Notes under the pieces: generated by a model
Told to the model about the DNA's origin: nothing
Seen by the model: only the letters and a program-made list of their open reading frames with translations
Databases searched by the model: none
Translations under genes and position numbers: made by a program
Part shown: piece by piece, positions 1 to 7,829 of the stretch
Position numbering within the stretch: position 1 is the first letter of the stretch
Layout of the letters: each line of letters starts with the position of its first letter
NCBI GenBank assembly: GCA_020634795.1
Contig: JACKAZ010000016.1
Span: 1-44,869 of the forward strand
From: Ardenticatenales bacterium
GTDB lineage: Bacteria > Chloroflexota > Anaerolineae > Ardenticatenales > Ardenticatenaceae
Reading direction: 5' to 3'
DNA length: 44,869 nucleotides

Positions 1-1
1 A

Positions 2-2659
2 TCGCCCCGCGCTTCCCTCGTTCCTCGTTCTCGTTTGGCAGCGCAGCTTGATAGGGGCGCCCAGCGCCGACTGACACTGGTGTCCGCGCCTGCGGGGTTT
101 GGGAAGACCACGCTGGTCAGCGCGTGGGCACGGGAAAGCCAGCACGCCGTCGCGTGGCTGTCGCTTGATGAGGCGGACAGCGATCCCCACCGTTTCCTCA
201 CTTACCTCATTAGTGCAATACAGCGGCTGGAAAGCCACTTCGGCGCTGGGCTACTGAACCGTCTACTCGACTCACCGCGCGTTTCTGCTAACCACCTTCT
301 CACCCCGCTTCTCAACGAGATCGCGACGATTGAGAGACCGTTCAGTGTGGTGCTCGATGATTATCACGTGATTGATGCCTCCCCAGTCGACGATATCCTT
401 ACCTTTTTGCTGGCCCACTCGCCCCAACCGTTGCACCTGCTGATCCTCACCCGCGAAGACCCCCCGCTCCCCCTGCCCCGTCTCCGTGTGCGCAATCAGT
501 TGATGGAGCTGCGCGCGGCGGAGCTGCGCTTTACCGCGGAGGAGGCCGCTACCTTCTTGGGGAATGTGATGGCTCTCAAGCTGTCAGCGCCAGCGGTCGC
601 CGCGTTAGAGGCGCGGACCGAGGGGTGGATCGCAGGGCTTCAACTGGCAGCGCTCGCCATGCAGGGTCGCACCGATCACGATCAGTTCGTCGAAGCCTTC
701 GCTGGCAGTCATCGGTTTATTCTGGACTACCTGCTTGAGGAGGTGCTGCAGCGTCAACCTCCCGATCTGCGGCGCTTTCTGCTCCAAAGCTCGATTCTTA
801 ACCGACTGAGCGGCCCCCTCTGCGCTGCGGTCACGGAAGTGACCGAGTCGAGCGCCATCTTGCACCGTTTGGAGCGCGACAACGTGTTCGTTGTCCCCTT
901 GGACGACGAGCGTCGCTGGTACCGCTACCATCACCTTTTTGCCGATGCCCTTCGCGCACAGTTGTTGCAACGGTATCCCGATGATCTACCCACCCTGCAC
1001 CAGCGGGCGGCGCATTGGTACGAAGCACAAGGTGTCGTGGCGGAGGCCATTCACCATGCCGTGGCCGCAGAAGATTGGCACCATGCCGCAGATCAGATCG
1101 AACGGGCATGGCCCGCCGTGGATAGCCGCGCAACCTACACGGAATGGTTGACATGGGTGCAGGCACTGCCCGACGCCATGATTCGTACGCGGCCCGTGCT
1201 CAGTGCGAATTATGGCTGGGCGCTGATGAATGTGGGGGATTTGGAAGCAAGCCAACCCCGTTTTCGGGATGCCGAGCGCGGCAGCGAGAAACGGAGGTCG
1301 CAACCGTCGGAAGATGCCATCGTCGCGGATGAGGAACAGTTTCGCGCACTTCCCGCAACCCTCGCCGCCGCGCACGCCTTCTATGCCCAAGCAGTGGGTG
1401 ACCTCGCGGGAACCATTCGTCATGCCAGGCAAGTACTCGAGTGGGCACCCGAGGAAAACGACCCCCGTCGTGGTCAAGCCATGATGTTACTGACCCTCGC
1501 TCACTGGTCGCGGGGAGAGCTTGCTGTCGCCAAGACGATCTGCGACGACTTTATGTCAATTACGAAGCGGGTAGACAACGGTTCCGAGGCGATCAGTGCG
1601 GGCTTCGTCTGGGCCGAGATCAAGGGGGCACTTGGACAGCTCGACGAGGCGTGGCACGGTTATCACGACCTGTTGCGCCTCGCCAGCCGAATGGGCGATC
1701 CACCCCCGTTGGGTACGCAAGACCTTCATCGCGGACTCAGTGATCTCTATCGAGAGCGGGGCGATTTTGCGGCGGCCAACCGGCATTTGCAGGAAAGCAA
1801 AGTACTCGGTGAAGCGGCAGAGCTACCCGATTGGCAGCGCCGCCTGTGTCTTACGGAGGCGGCGCTGCGACAGAGCGAAGGAAAGGTCAAGGAGGCCGAG
1901 GCGCTGCTAGACGAGGCCGAGCGCCACGCCATTCGCACCCCGATCCCCGACCTGCAACCTATTCCAGCAATACGGGCACGGCTCTGGCTGGCCCAAGGAC
2001 GATTGCCCGAAGCGCTCCGCTGGGCGCAGAAGCAGCACCTTTCTGCGGAAGACGCGCTCAGCTACCCGCGCGAGTTTGAGCATTTCACCCTCGCACGGCT
2101 GCTCATTGCACACGCCCCGCAAATCGGCGACAGAAGCACGCTCCACGACACCATCGCGCTTCTTGCGCGACTGTACGACGCGGCCAGCGATGGGATGCGC
2201 GTAAAAAGTCAGATCGAGGCGCAGATGCTCCTGGCGTTGGCGTTACAGGCGCAGGGTCGATTGCCAGCGGCGCTGGGCCGCTTGGCGGCCGCGCTGGCGT
2301 TGGCGGCGCCTGAAGGGTTCGCCCGCCTCTTTCTGGATGAAGGGCCGCCCATGGTCACCCTGCTAAAAGAAGGATCGAAACGGGAGATAGCGCCCGCCTA
2401 TTTACCACAGTTGCTGGCACTCGTGGGTGAGACGGCTGCGCCCCCCGTCCAAACCCAACCCTTGGTCGAATCCCTCACTGCCCGCGAACTCGAAGTCCTC
2501 CGATTCCTCGCCACAGAGATGAGCGGCCCAGAGATCGCCAGCGAACTGGTCATTTCCATGAACACGATGCGTACCCACAGCAAACGCATCTACAGCAAGC
2601 TCGGGGTCGGCAGCCGCCGCGCTGCTGTAAATCGGGCCACCGCGATCGGCCTCTTGTAG
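2..2659 (+). CDS. MalT-type LuxR-family transcriptional regulator 1 (5' partial)
   Basis: Large ATP-dependent transcription activator of the MalT/LAL class. Seen: a P-loop (APAGFGKTT) near the N-terminus, a Walker B-like VLDDYH, the WYRYHHLF block typical of the class, a long TPR-like helical middle, and a C-terminal LuxR helix-turn-helix (LTARELEVL ... IYSKLGVGSRRAAV). The first start codon inside the window is a TTG at 35, but the frame stays open to base 2. The residues upstream (ALVPR-type block) align with residues 15-29 of the paralogue at 4681, so the true start lies left of the window and roughly 15-20 residues are missing. By family knowledge, such proteins oligomerise with ATP and an inducer to activate promoters; the inducer is unknown. 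It is followed by a terminator and a box array that probably is its target (inference). Confidence 0.93.
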   Translation, partial: SPRASLVPRSRLAAQLDRGAQRRLTLVSAPAGFGKTTLVSAWARESQHAVAWLSLDEADSDPHRFLTYLISAIQRLESHFGAGLLNRLLDSPRVSANHLLTPLLNEIATIERPFSVVLDDYHVIDASPVDDILTFLLAHSPQPLHLLILTREDPPLPLPRLRVRNQLMELRAAELRFTAEEAATFLGNVMALKLSAPAVAALEARTEGWIAGLQLAALAMQGRTDHDQFVEAFAGSHRFILDYLLEEVLQRQPPDLRRFLLQSSILNRLSGPLCAAVTEVTESSAILHRLERDNVFVVPLDDERRWYRYHHLFADALRAQLLQRYPDDLPTLHQRAAHWYEAQGVVAEAIHHAVAAEDWHHAADQIERAWPAVDSRATYTEWLTWVQALPDAMIRTRPVLSANYGWALMNVGDLEASQPRFRDAERGSEKRRSQPSEDAIVADEEQFRALPATLAAAHAFYAQAVGDLAGTIRHARQVLEWAPEENDPRRGQAMMLLTLAHWSRGELAVAKTICDDFMSITKRVDNGSEAISAGFVWAEIKGALGQLDEAWHGYHDLLRLASRMGDPPPLGTQDLHRGLSDLYRERGDFAAANRHLQESKVLGEAAELPDWQRRLCLTEAALRQSEGKVKEAEALLDEAERHAIRTPIPDLQPIPAIRARLWLAQGRLPEALRWAQKQHLSAEDALSYPREFEHFTLARLLIAHAPQIGDRSTLHDTIALLARLYDAASDGMRVKSQIEAQMLLALALQAQGRLPAALGRLAAALALAAPEGFARLFLDEGPPMVTLLKEGSKREIAPAYLPQLLALVGETAAPPVQTQPLVESLTARELEVLRFLATEMSGPEIASELVISMNTMRTHSKRIYSKLGVGSRRAAVNRATAIGLL

Positions 2660-2686
2660 AGTCCGTAGTCGTTCCCTACCCCCCAC

Positions 2687-2726
2687 ACCCGTTCTACTTG
2701 CTCGCTGAGCTTTAGAGCGGGTTTTT
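2687..2726 (+). terminator. Rho-independent terminator after regulator 1
   Basis: ACCCGTTCTA (2687-2696) pairs with TAGAGCGGGT (2713-2722), with one G-U pair, and is followed by a T-run. It separates regulator 1 from the promoter of the downstream small gene, so the two are separate transcripts. Confidence 0.75.
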
Positions 2727-2742
2727 GTTTCGCTATTTCCTG

Positions 2743-2800
2743 TCACCCCGCAATATCACCCGATGGGGTGACGACAGCTCACCCCATCGCACCATATGCT
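2743..2800 (+). promoter_or_regulatory. Operator/promoter array of module 1 (TCACCC boxes)
   Basis: TCACCC occurs at 2743-2748, 2756-2761 and 2779-2784, with an inverted copy GGGTGA at 2766-2771. CGATGGGGTGA and TCACCCCATCG also form an 11-bp inverted repeat. A -10-like TATGCT sits at 2795-2800, with CGACAG at the -35 position (17-bp spacer). The last three boxes and the -10 have exactly the same spacing in the array at 7368-7424 in front of the paralogous gene. Inference: activator binding sites of the adjacent MalT-like proteins at a weak promoter. Confidence 0.6.
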
Positions 2801-2859
2801 GCCATCAGTAAAACAAAGCGCAGCGCTGGAAGGAGGAAATGTCAACACCGAAGTGACAG

Positions 2860-3141
2860 ATGGAGCCTACGATGACCGAGAGTACGTTACGGAAGAGGCC
2901 CACTCGCGGACAGTACAAACTCCGCATCAAAGGCCATTTGGGTGACCAGTGGGCCGGTTGGCTCGGCAGCCAGCAAATCACCCACCACGCCGATGGGACG
3001 ACTGTGCTGACCGGTGACGTGGCGGATCACGCCGCGCTCTACGGTCTGCTCCGCAAAGTTCGAGACTTGGGCATGCCGTTGCTATCGCTCACCTACGATG
3101 AGCCGAATGAGACACACCACTTATCACGAAAGGAAAGATGA
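2860..3141 (+). CDS. Small conserved protein of module 1 (paralogue of 7488-7730)
   Basis: 93 residues with no signal peptide or membrane segment. It has the core pattern LRIKGHLGDQWAGWL ... TVLTGDVADHAALYGLLRKVRDLGMPLLSL. The same pattern appears in the 80-residue protein at 7488, with a shared W-rich first half and a VADxAALxGLLxKVRDLGxPLLS second half. Short proteins of this kind are common beside MalT-like regulators in Chloroflexota, usually annotated as hypothetical; no function is assigned here. The start is uncertain: AGGAGG at 2831 is too far from ATG 2860, and ATG 2872 is also in frame. The stop is one base before the next start, so it is co-transcribed with the membrane protein at 3143. 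Confidence 0.8.
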   Translation: MEPTMTESTLRKRPTRGQYKLRIKGHLGDQWAGWLGSQQITHHADGTTVLTGDVADHAALYGLLRKVRDLGMPLLSLTYDEPNETHHLSRKER

Positions 3142-3142
3142 G

Positions 3143-3850
3143 ATGAGATATTCACAAAGATGGGGCGGGATTGCAGCCCTGACCGAAGCGGCGGCCTACG
3201 CATTTGGCATCGGCTTGGGCTTCACCACCCTCGCCCCCTTCCTCACCAATACCCTTGGTCCGGTCGAGATGGTTGCGTTCCTGGCAGATCACCAAGACCT
3301 CTTCTACCTCTGGAACCAGATTATCCTCGTGCTATTCGGTATTGCGCTGGTGGTGCTGGTACTCGCCCTTCATGCCCGCCTGCAGGATGGCGCGCCTGCC
3401 CTCATGCAAAGTGCAACGGCCTTTGGCCTCATTTGGGCGGGGCTGGTCCTCGCCGCGGGCATGGTCTTCAACATCGGAACGGCCACGGTCACCGCCCTCT
3501 ACAGCACCGACCCCGCGCAGGCGGGATCGCTCTGGGTGGCGATCGATGCGGTGCAGACTGGACTAGGCGGCGGCAACGAGATCGTAGGAGGGCTGTGGAC
3601 CCTGTTGGTCAGCGTAGCCGCGCTGCGCTCCGGTGGCTTGCCGAAAGCGCTCAACATTCTGGGCATTTTGGCGGGTGCGGCGGGCCTGGTGACCGTGCTA
3701 CCCGGCCTGACCGACGTGGGCGCACTCTTCGGACTGGGTCAACTGGTTTGGTTCGCCGGTCTGGCTGTCGTGATGCTGCGCACGTCCCCACAGGCAGCCG
3801 CAGCACGTCCGGACAGCCTCGTGCCACAACGCAGCACGACGGCGCTGTGA
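3143..3850 (+). CDS. Multi-pass membrane protein, possibly DUF4386-like
   Basis: 235 residues with about six to seven hydrophobic segments separated by short loops, and a polar C-terminal tail. The N-terminus (RWGGIAALTEAAAYAFG) and the overall topology resemble the DUF4386 protein at 9716, but the match is weaker, so the family call is tentative. The ATG at 3143 is chosen because it follows an AGGAAAG ribosome site and lies one base after the preceding stop; the frame also extends upstream through the small gene. It is second in module 1 and was probably placed under the array at 2743. Substrate and role are unknown. Confidence 0.75.
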   Translation: MRYSQRWGGIAALTEAAAYAFGIGLGFTTLAPFLTNTLGPVEMVAFLADHQDLFYLWNQIILVLFGIALVVLVLALHARLQDGAPALMQSATAFGLIWAGLVLAAGMVFNIGTATVTALYSTDPAQAGSLWVAIDAVQTGLGGGNEIVGGLWTLLVSVAALRSGGLPKALNILGILAGAAGLVTVLPGLTDVGALFGLGQLVWFAGLAVVMLRTSPQAAAARPDSLVPQRSTTAL

Positions 3851-3862
3851 CCCGGCTACCGA

Positions 3863-3893
3863 GCGCACGGGGGCCTTCCCGGCCCCCGTGCGC
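3863..3893. other. Strong intergenic stem-loop
   Basis: GCGCACGGGGGCC (3863-3875) pairs perfectly with GGCCCCCGTGCGC (3881-3893) around a TTCCC loop. No T-run follows on either strand, so it is not a standard intrinsic terminator. It could act as a U-less terminator, an mRNA 3'-end stabiliser or a processing point between the membrane genes at 3143 and 4040. Confidence 0.5.
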
Positions 3894-4039
3894 CCAGCAA
3901 GGCGAGGGCGAATGCCCCCTTCGTGCTCTGTCCCATCATCCGCCATGACCAAGACGTAACGAACTGAGAGATAGCGCGTTCCCACCGATGATCCCGATTT
4001 ACAACAGCCACCCGCCCCTCACATGAAAGGACAATAATC

Positions 4040-4540
4040 ATGTCTACGACCCAAGCCACTCCACCCATGCACGACCCAAGCCCGCAAGAGCTGCCGGCGC
4101 ACACGATGCCCTCGTTCCAACTAAAAAGCACCCTCGTCTCGCTGATGGCGATCACCTCGATCGCCCTCTTCTACGCCGCTCACCTGTGGGGGATGATAGA
4201 GAACGGTGCCATCGCTGCGGCTAGCGAGCCGCTACCCCCTGGGTTCGGGGGGCTGGTACTCACCACCCTCATCCTGATCATCCTCGTCGAGGCGCTGTTG
4301 CAAGCGGTCCTGGCCTTCGGCGCGGGCGCCGTGCCCCGGTCGACGGCCCATGACCGTGAGCGGGCGACGTGGGCACAGCGCAACGGCTACGGCGTGCTAC
4401 TGGCGGCCGTCTTCGCGGCCTTCAGCAGCCTTTTCTGGAATCCCTCGCTCTTCGTCATGGGGAACCTGCTTCTGCTGGGGGTCGTACTCTCCGAGATTAC
4501 GAAACGCCTCTCCATCGTGGTCTACCGACGGCGACTCTGA
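4040..4540 (+). CDS. Four-helix membrane protein, unknown function
   Basis: 166 residues. A proline-rich cytoplasmic-looking N-terminal stretch (about 25 residues) is followed by hydrophobic segments near residues 30-50, 72-96, 114-132 and 137-155. A charged loop (HDRERATWAQRNGYG) separates the two pairs, and the end is basic (VVYRRRL). AAAGGA stands at a normal distance before ATG 4040. No family is recognised with confidence. It lies 190 bases after the membrane gene at 3143 and is most simply the last gene of module 1; the stem-loop at 3863 lies between them. Confidence 0.7.
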   Translation: MSTTQATPPMHDPSPQELPAHTMPSFQLKSTLVSLMAITSIALFYAAHLWGMIENGAIAAASEPLPPGFGGLVLTTLILIILVEALLQAVLAFGAGAVPRSTAHDRERATWAQRNGYGVLLAAVFAAFSSLFWNPSLFVMGNLLLLGVVLSEITKRLSIVVYRRRL

Positions 4541-4585
4541 AAGGAGCGAAACGGTCAACATCCCAGACTCTTCTTGCCCCACCCC

Positions 4586-4611
4586 TGAGGACATTCGACG
4601 GAATGTCCTCA
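4586..4611. promoter_or_regulatory. Perfect inverted repeat upstream of regulator 2
   Basis: TGAGGACATTC (4586-4596) and GAATGTCCTCA (4601-4611) are an 11-bp perfect inverted repeat with a GACG spacer. No T-run follows. It ends 22 bases before the extended -10 at 4634, so it overlaps or abuts the -35 region. An operator for regulator 2 is the best reading. Confidence 0.5.
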
Positions 4612-4633
4612 ATGGGTCAGGCTTGCGGGGCCG

Positions 4634-4642
4634 TGGTATACT
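4634..4642 (+). promoter_or_regulatory. Extended -10 promoter of regulator 2
   Basis: TGGTATACT matches an extended -10 (TGn plus TATACT). No good -35 is seen 17 bases upstream, which fits either an extended -10 promoter or an activated one. Transcription would start near 4649, about 32 bases before the ATG at 4681. Confidence 0.5.
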
Positions 4643-4680
4643 GAAGGGGTCCCCTTTGACCGTATTGGATAAACGCCTCC

Positions 4681-7290
4681 ATGACACGGCCCCTTCTCCA
4701 GAGCAAGCTGAATATTCCGCTGCCCCGCCCCGCGCTTGTGCCACGCCCACGCCTCGTCGCGCGGCTCACCGAGGGCCTGCACCGCAAGCTGACATTGATC
4801 TCCGCACCGGCGGGCTTCGGCAAGAGCACCTTGCTCAGCGCGTGGCTTCGCGCGGAAGCGCGCGCCGTCGCGTGGCTTTCCCTTGATGCGCAAGATAGCG
4901 ACCCGACCCGCTTTCTGAACTATCTGATCGCCGCCCTCCAGCAGGTGGACGAAACGCTCGGCGCAGGGGCGGTCGGGTTGCTCCAAAGCACCCCTGCACC
5001 GCCGGTCGAAGCGATCATCGCGCGGCTGCTCAACGATCTGGCCACACGGCAGCGGCCCCTAATCCTCGTGTTGGACGATTACCATCTCGTGGAATCGCCC
5101 GCGATTGATGCGGGGCTTGCATTCTTGTTGGCCCACCTTCCGCCACAGCGTCACCTCGTCATCAGCAGTCGTGCGGATCCGTCACTCCCCTTGGCTCGTC
5201 TTCGCGCGCGGGACCAACTGACCGAACTGCGGGCCGCCGATCTCCGCTTTACGCCCGATGAAGCGGCGGCGTTCCTGAAACAAGAGACGGCGCTGACGAT
5301 TACCCCGGAACAGGTCGGTGCGCTAGAGCAGCGCACCGAGGGCTGGATCGCCGGACTGCAACTGGCCGCCCTAGCCTTGCGGGGTCAGTCCGATGTCGAC
5401 AACTTCCTCGATTCGTTCACAGGGAGCCACCGCTTTGTCTTGGACTATCTGATGGAAGAGGTGCTTGGCCAGCAGTCTGACTCTGTTCAGTCCTTTTTAC
5501 AACGCACCGCCCCGCTTGACCGTCTCTGTGGCCCGCTGTGTGATGCCGTCCTGGCCGCTGACCCAGGTACCGGCCAGACGATGTTAGAAGCACTCGATCG
5601 GGCCAACCTTTTCTTGGTGCCGCTCGACAACGAGCGCCGCTGGTATCGCTACCACCACCTCTTTGCCGAGCTTCTCCGTCAGCGATCGCGCGCATCGAAC
5701 GACGGGGATGTGACAGCGTTACACCATCGTGCCAGCCAATGGTACGAGGATAACGGCATGCCGCTGGAGGCCTTTCAGCACGCGGCAGCGGCTCACGATG
5801 TGGCACGCGCGGCCCGTTTAATCGAGGGTGATGGCCTGCCCCTCTATTTTCGCGGCGAAGCGGCTCCGGTTCGGGCATGGTTGGCCGCCTTGACCCCCCA
5901 CGACTTTCAGGCCAATCCCGCGCTGCGGGTGATGTACGCCTCCGTACTCACGATGACGGGGCACCTTCGGGGCGATATTGAAGCGATTCTGCAGGCGGCG
6001 GAGGCGGCACTGAGTGACAAGCCGGACGACGCGCGCACGGCGGACTTGTTCGGACAGATTGCGGCCATTCGGGCGATGCTCGCGGTTCCTAAAAATCAGG
6101 TGGATGAGATCATCAGCCAATCCGAGCGTGCCCTCCGGGACCTTCACCCTGACAACGCGCCGATGCGCACCACCACCTCGTGGACGTTGGGGTATGCCTA
6201 TCAGGTGCAGGGCAATTATGCCGCCGCAAGCCAAGCGTATGCCGAGACCATCGCCCAAAGCCAAAGGTCCGGCAACCTCATGACTGAAATCGCCGCAACG
6301 ACCTGTCTGGGACAGATTCAGGAACTAGAAAATCAGCCGCACCAAGCGGCCCAAAGCTATCGGCGCATCCTTGACTTGGTCGGGGATCCGCCCTGGCCCG
6401 CTGCCTGCGAAGCGTCGGTGGGGTTGGGCCGTCTCCATTATCAGTGGAACGATTTGGCGGCGGCCGAGCGGTTCGGTGTGCAGGGGCTGGCCTTGGCGCA
6501 GCAGTTGGAAAATGTCGATACGCCCGCCGCTTGTGGCGTGTTGCTTTCGCGGGTGTATCTGGCTCAGGGGGATACGGACAGGGCCGGCGCGGCTTTGACC
6601 GAGGCCGAACGGTTCGTGCGCGACAGTGGCTTCGACCAATGGCGCCCTGAAATCACCGCACTCCGACTACGACTCCTGTTGCACCAACAGAATCTTGTCG
6701 CCGCGATTCGGTGGGCTGAAGGCCACGATCTTCCGCTCAGTCAGGCACGCATCCATCTGGCGCAGGGGGCACCCGCAGCGGCATTGGCCGCACTGGCGAG
6801 CGTGCCACAGCAGCCCGCCGCGCAAAACGGGGCCGACACGCGCCTTCGACATTTGCTGCTACAAGCACTGGCTCACCAAGCGGCGGAAGCACCCGAAGCG
6901 GCGGCACGCACGATCGACGAAGCCCTCGCCATGGCCGCACCGGCGGGCCTACTGCGCCCCTTCTTGGACGAGGGCGACGGGATGGCAGCACTGCTGCGAG
7001 ACGCAGCGGGACGTGGCGTGACCCCCGACTTCGTGCAACGGCTGTTGGCGGCGTTCGGAGACCGCCCGCCCCCAAACGGCTCCGCCCCGCCTCTCCTTGA
7101 TCCCCTATCAGCCCGCGAGCGCGATGTGCTTGCACTGCTCACCACCGATCTGACAGGGCCAGAGATCGCACGCGAAATGATGGTCTCGCTCAATACAGTG
7201 CGCACCCACACGAAAAACATCTACTCCAAACTGGGGGTGAACAGTCGGCGTGCCGCCGTCCGTCGCGCCGCCGAGTTAGCGCTCGTATAA
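4681..7290 (+). CDS. MalT-type LuxR-family transcriptional regulator 2
   Basis: 869 residues, complete, with the same architecture as regulator 1. N-terminal LLQSKLNIP...LVPRPRL block; P-loop APAGFGKST at 42-50; Walker B-like VLDDYH near 125; WYRYHHLF near 320; a TPR-like helical region from about 400 to 780; and a LuxR HTH at about 810-866 (LSARERDVL ... IYSKLGVNSRRAAV). The two proteins align along their whole length, pointing to tandem duplication. No clear Shine-Dalgarno is seen before ATG 4681, but the N-terminal block is typical of the family. A terminator follows directly. The likely target is the array at 7368 and the genes to 10459 (inference). The inducer is unknown. Confidence 0.95.
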   Translation: MTRPLLQSKLNIPLPRPALVPRPRLVARLTEGLHRKLTLISAPAGFGKSTLLSAWLRAEARAVAWLSLDAQDSDPTRFLNYLIAALQQVDETLGAGAVGLLQSTPAPPVEAIIARLLNDLATRQRPLILVLDDYHLVESPAIDAGLAFLLAHLPPQRHLVISSRADPSLPLARLRARDQLTELRAADLRFTPDEAAAFLKQETALTITPEQVGALEQRTEGWIAGLQLAALALRGQSDVDNFLDSFTGSHRFVLDYLMEEVLGQQSDSVQSFLQRTAPLDRLCGPLCDAVLAADPGTGQTMLEALDRANLFLVPLDNERRWYRYHHLFAELLRQRSRASNDGDVTALHHRASQWYEDNGMPLEAFQHAAAAHDVARAARLIEGDGLPLYFRGEAAPVRAWLAALTPHDFQANPALRVMYASVLTMTGHLRGDIEAILQAAEAALSDKPDDARTADLFGQIAAIRAMLAVPKNQVDEIISQSERALRDLHPDNAPMRTTTSWTLGYAYQVQGNYAAASQAYAETIAQSQRSGNLMTEIAATTCLGQIQELENQPHQAAQSYRRILDLVGDPPWPAACEASVGLGRLHYQWNDLAAAERFGVQGLALAQQLENVDTPAACGVLLSRVYLAQGDTDRAGAALTEAERFVRDSGFDQWRPEITALRLRLLLHQQNLVAAIRWAEGHDLPLSQARIHLAQGAPAAALAALASVPQQPAAQNGADTRLRHLLLQALAHQAAEAPEAAARTIDEALAMAAPAGLLRPFLDEGDGMAALLRDAAGRGVTPDFVQRLLAAFGDRPPPNGSAPPLLDPLSARERDVLALLTTDLTGPEIAREMMVSLNTVRTHTKNIYSKLGVNSRRAAVRRAAELALV

Positions 7291-7315
7291 CGCCACACCT
7301 CACACAACCCCCCTC

Positions 7316-7350
7316 GCTCCGGTCGCGTGAATCGCGCCGGAGCTTTTTTT
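7316..7350 (+). terminator. Rho-independent terminator after regulator 2
   Basis: GCTCCGG (7316-7322) pairs with CCGGAGC (7337-7343), with an inner CGCG/CGCG stem and one bulged T, followed by seven T residues. Confidence 0.85.
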
Positions 7351-7367
7351 ATGGGCCGTGCCGCCTT

Positions 7368-7424
7368 TCACCCCCTCTTTCACCCGATCGGGTGAAGACA
7401 ATTCACCCGGTCGCTTGGTATCCT
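7368..7424 (+). promoter_or_regulatory. Operator/promoter array of module 2 (TCACCC boxes)
   Basis: TCACCC lies at 7368-7373, 7380-7385 and 7403-7408, with inverted GGGTGA at 7390-7395; TTTCACCCGATCGGGTGAA is nearly palindromic. TATCCT at 7419-7424 (preceded by TGG, an extended -10) has AGACAA at the -35 position with a 17-bp spacer. From the second box to the -10, the spacing is base-for-base equal to the array at 2756-2800. Only the first spacer differs, by one base. Confidence 0.6.
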
Positions 7425-7487
7425 GCACCCAGTGAAGACAACGCAACGCGGTGGGCATAACGGCCCACCGATTACGAAGGGGGGCCT

Positions 7488-7730
7488 ATGACAGACGAGC
7501 AGCAGCCTGAAATCTTAGAGATTCGCCTTAAGGGCCAGTTGGATCAGCGCTGGGCGGCGTGGTTCGAGGGGATGGAGATCACCCCGACGCCGGAGGGCGA
7601 TACCTGTCTTTCGGGGCCGGTGGCGGATCAAGCCGCCTTGCACGGGCTTCTGAAGAAAGTGCGCGATCTGGGGATACCCCTTCTATCGGTCAGCCGCGCT
7701 GCAACGACCGAATCGCAAGAGCGTCCGTGA
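7488..7730 (+). CDS. Small conserved protein of module 2 (paralogue of 2860-3141)
   Basis: 80 residues, soluble and acidic at the N-terminus. Core pattern: IRLKGQLDQRWAAWFEGMEI ... CLSGPVADQAALHGLLKKVRDLGIPLLSV. It is clearly homologous to the protein at 2860. The ATG at 7488 follows a G-rich AAGGGGGGCC ribosome site. It is the first gene after the box array and starts a run of same-strand genes with good ribosome sites to 10459. No function is known to me; the size and constant position next to a regulator would fit a regulatory partner or small adaptor (inference). Confidence 0.85.
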   Translation: MTDEQQPEILEIRLKGQLDQRWAAWFEGMEITPTPEGDTCLSGPVADQAALHGLLKKVRDLGIPLLSVSRAATTESQERP

Positions 7731-7829
7731 ATAGGACGTGTGATGGGAAGAACCGCCCACACGATCAGGATCGACAACACACCGCTTCTTTACAACCAAC
7801 AACTCACCCCAAAAGATAGGAGTTAGACC

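Noticed and set aside
35..37. TTG at 35 as the start of regulator 1
   Set aside because: The frame is open to the window edge, and the residues before it match the N-terminal block of the paralogue at 4681, so the start is outside the window.
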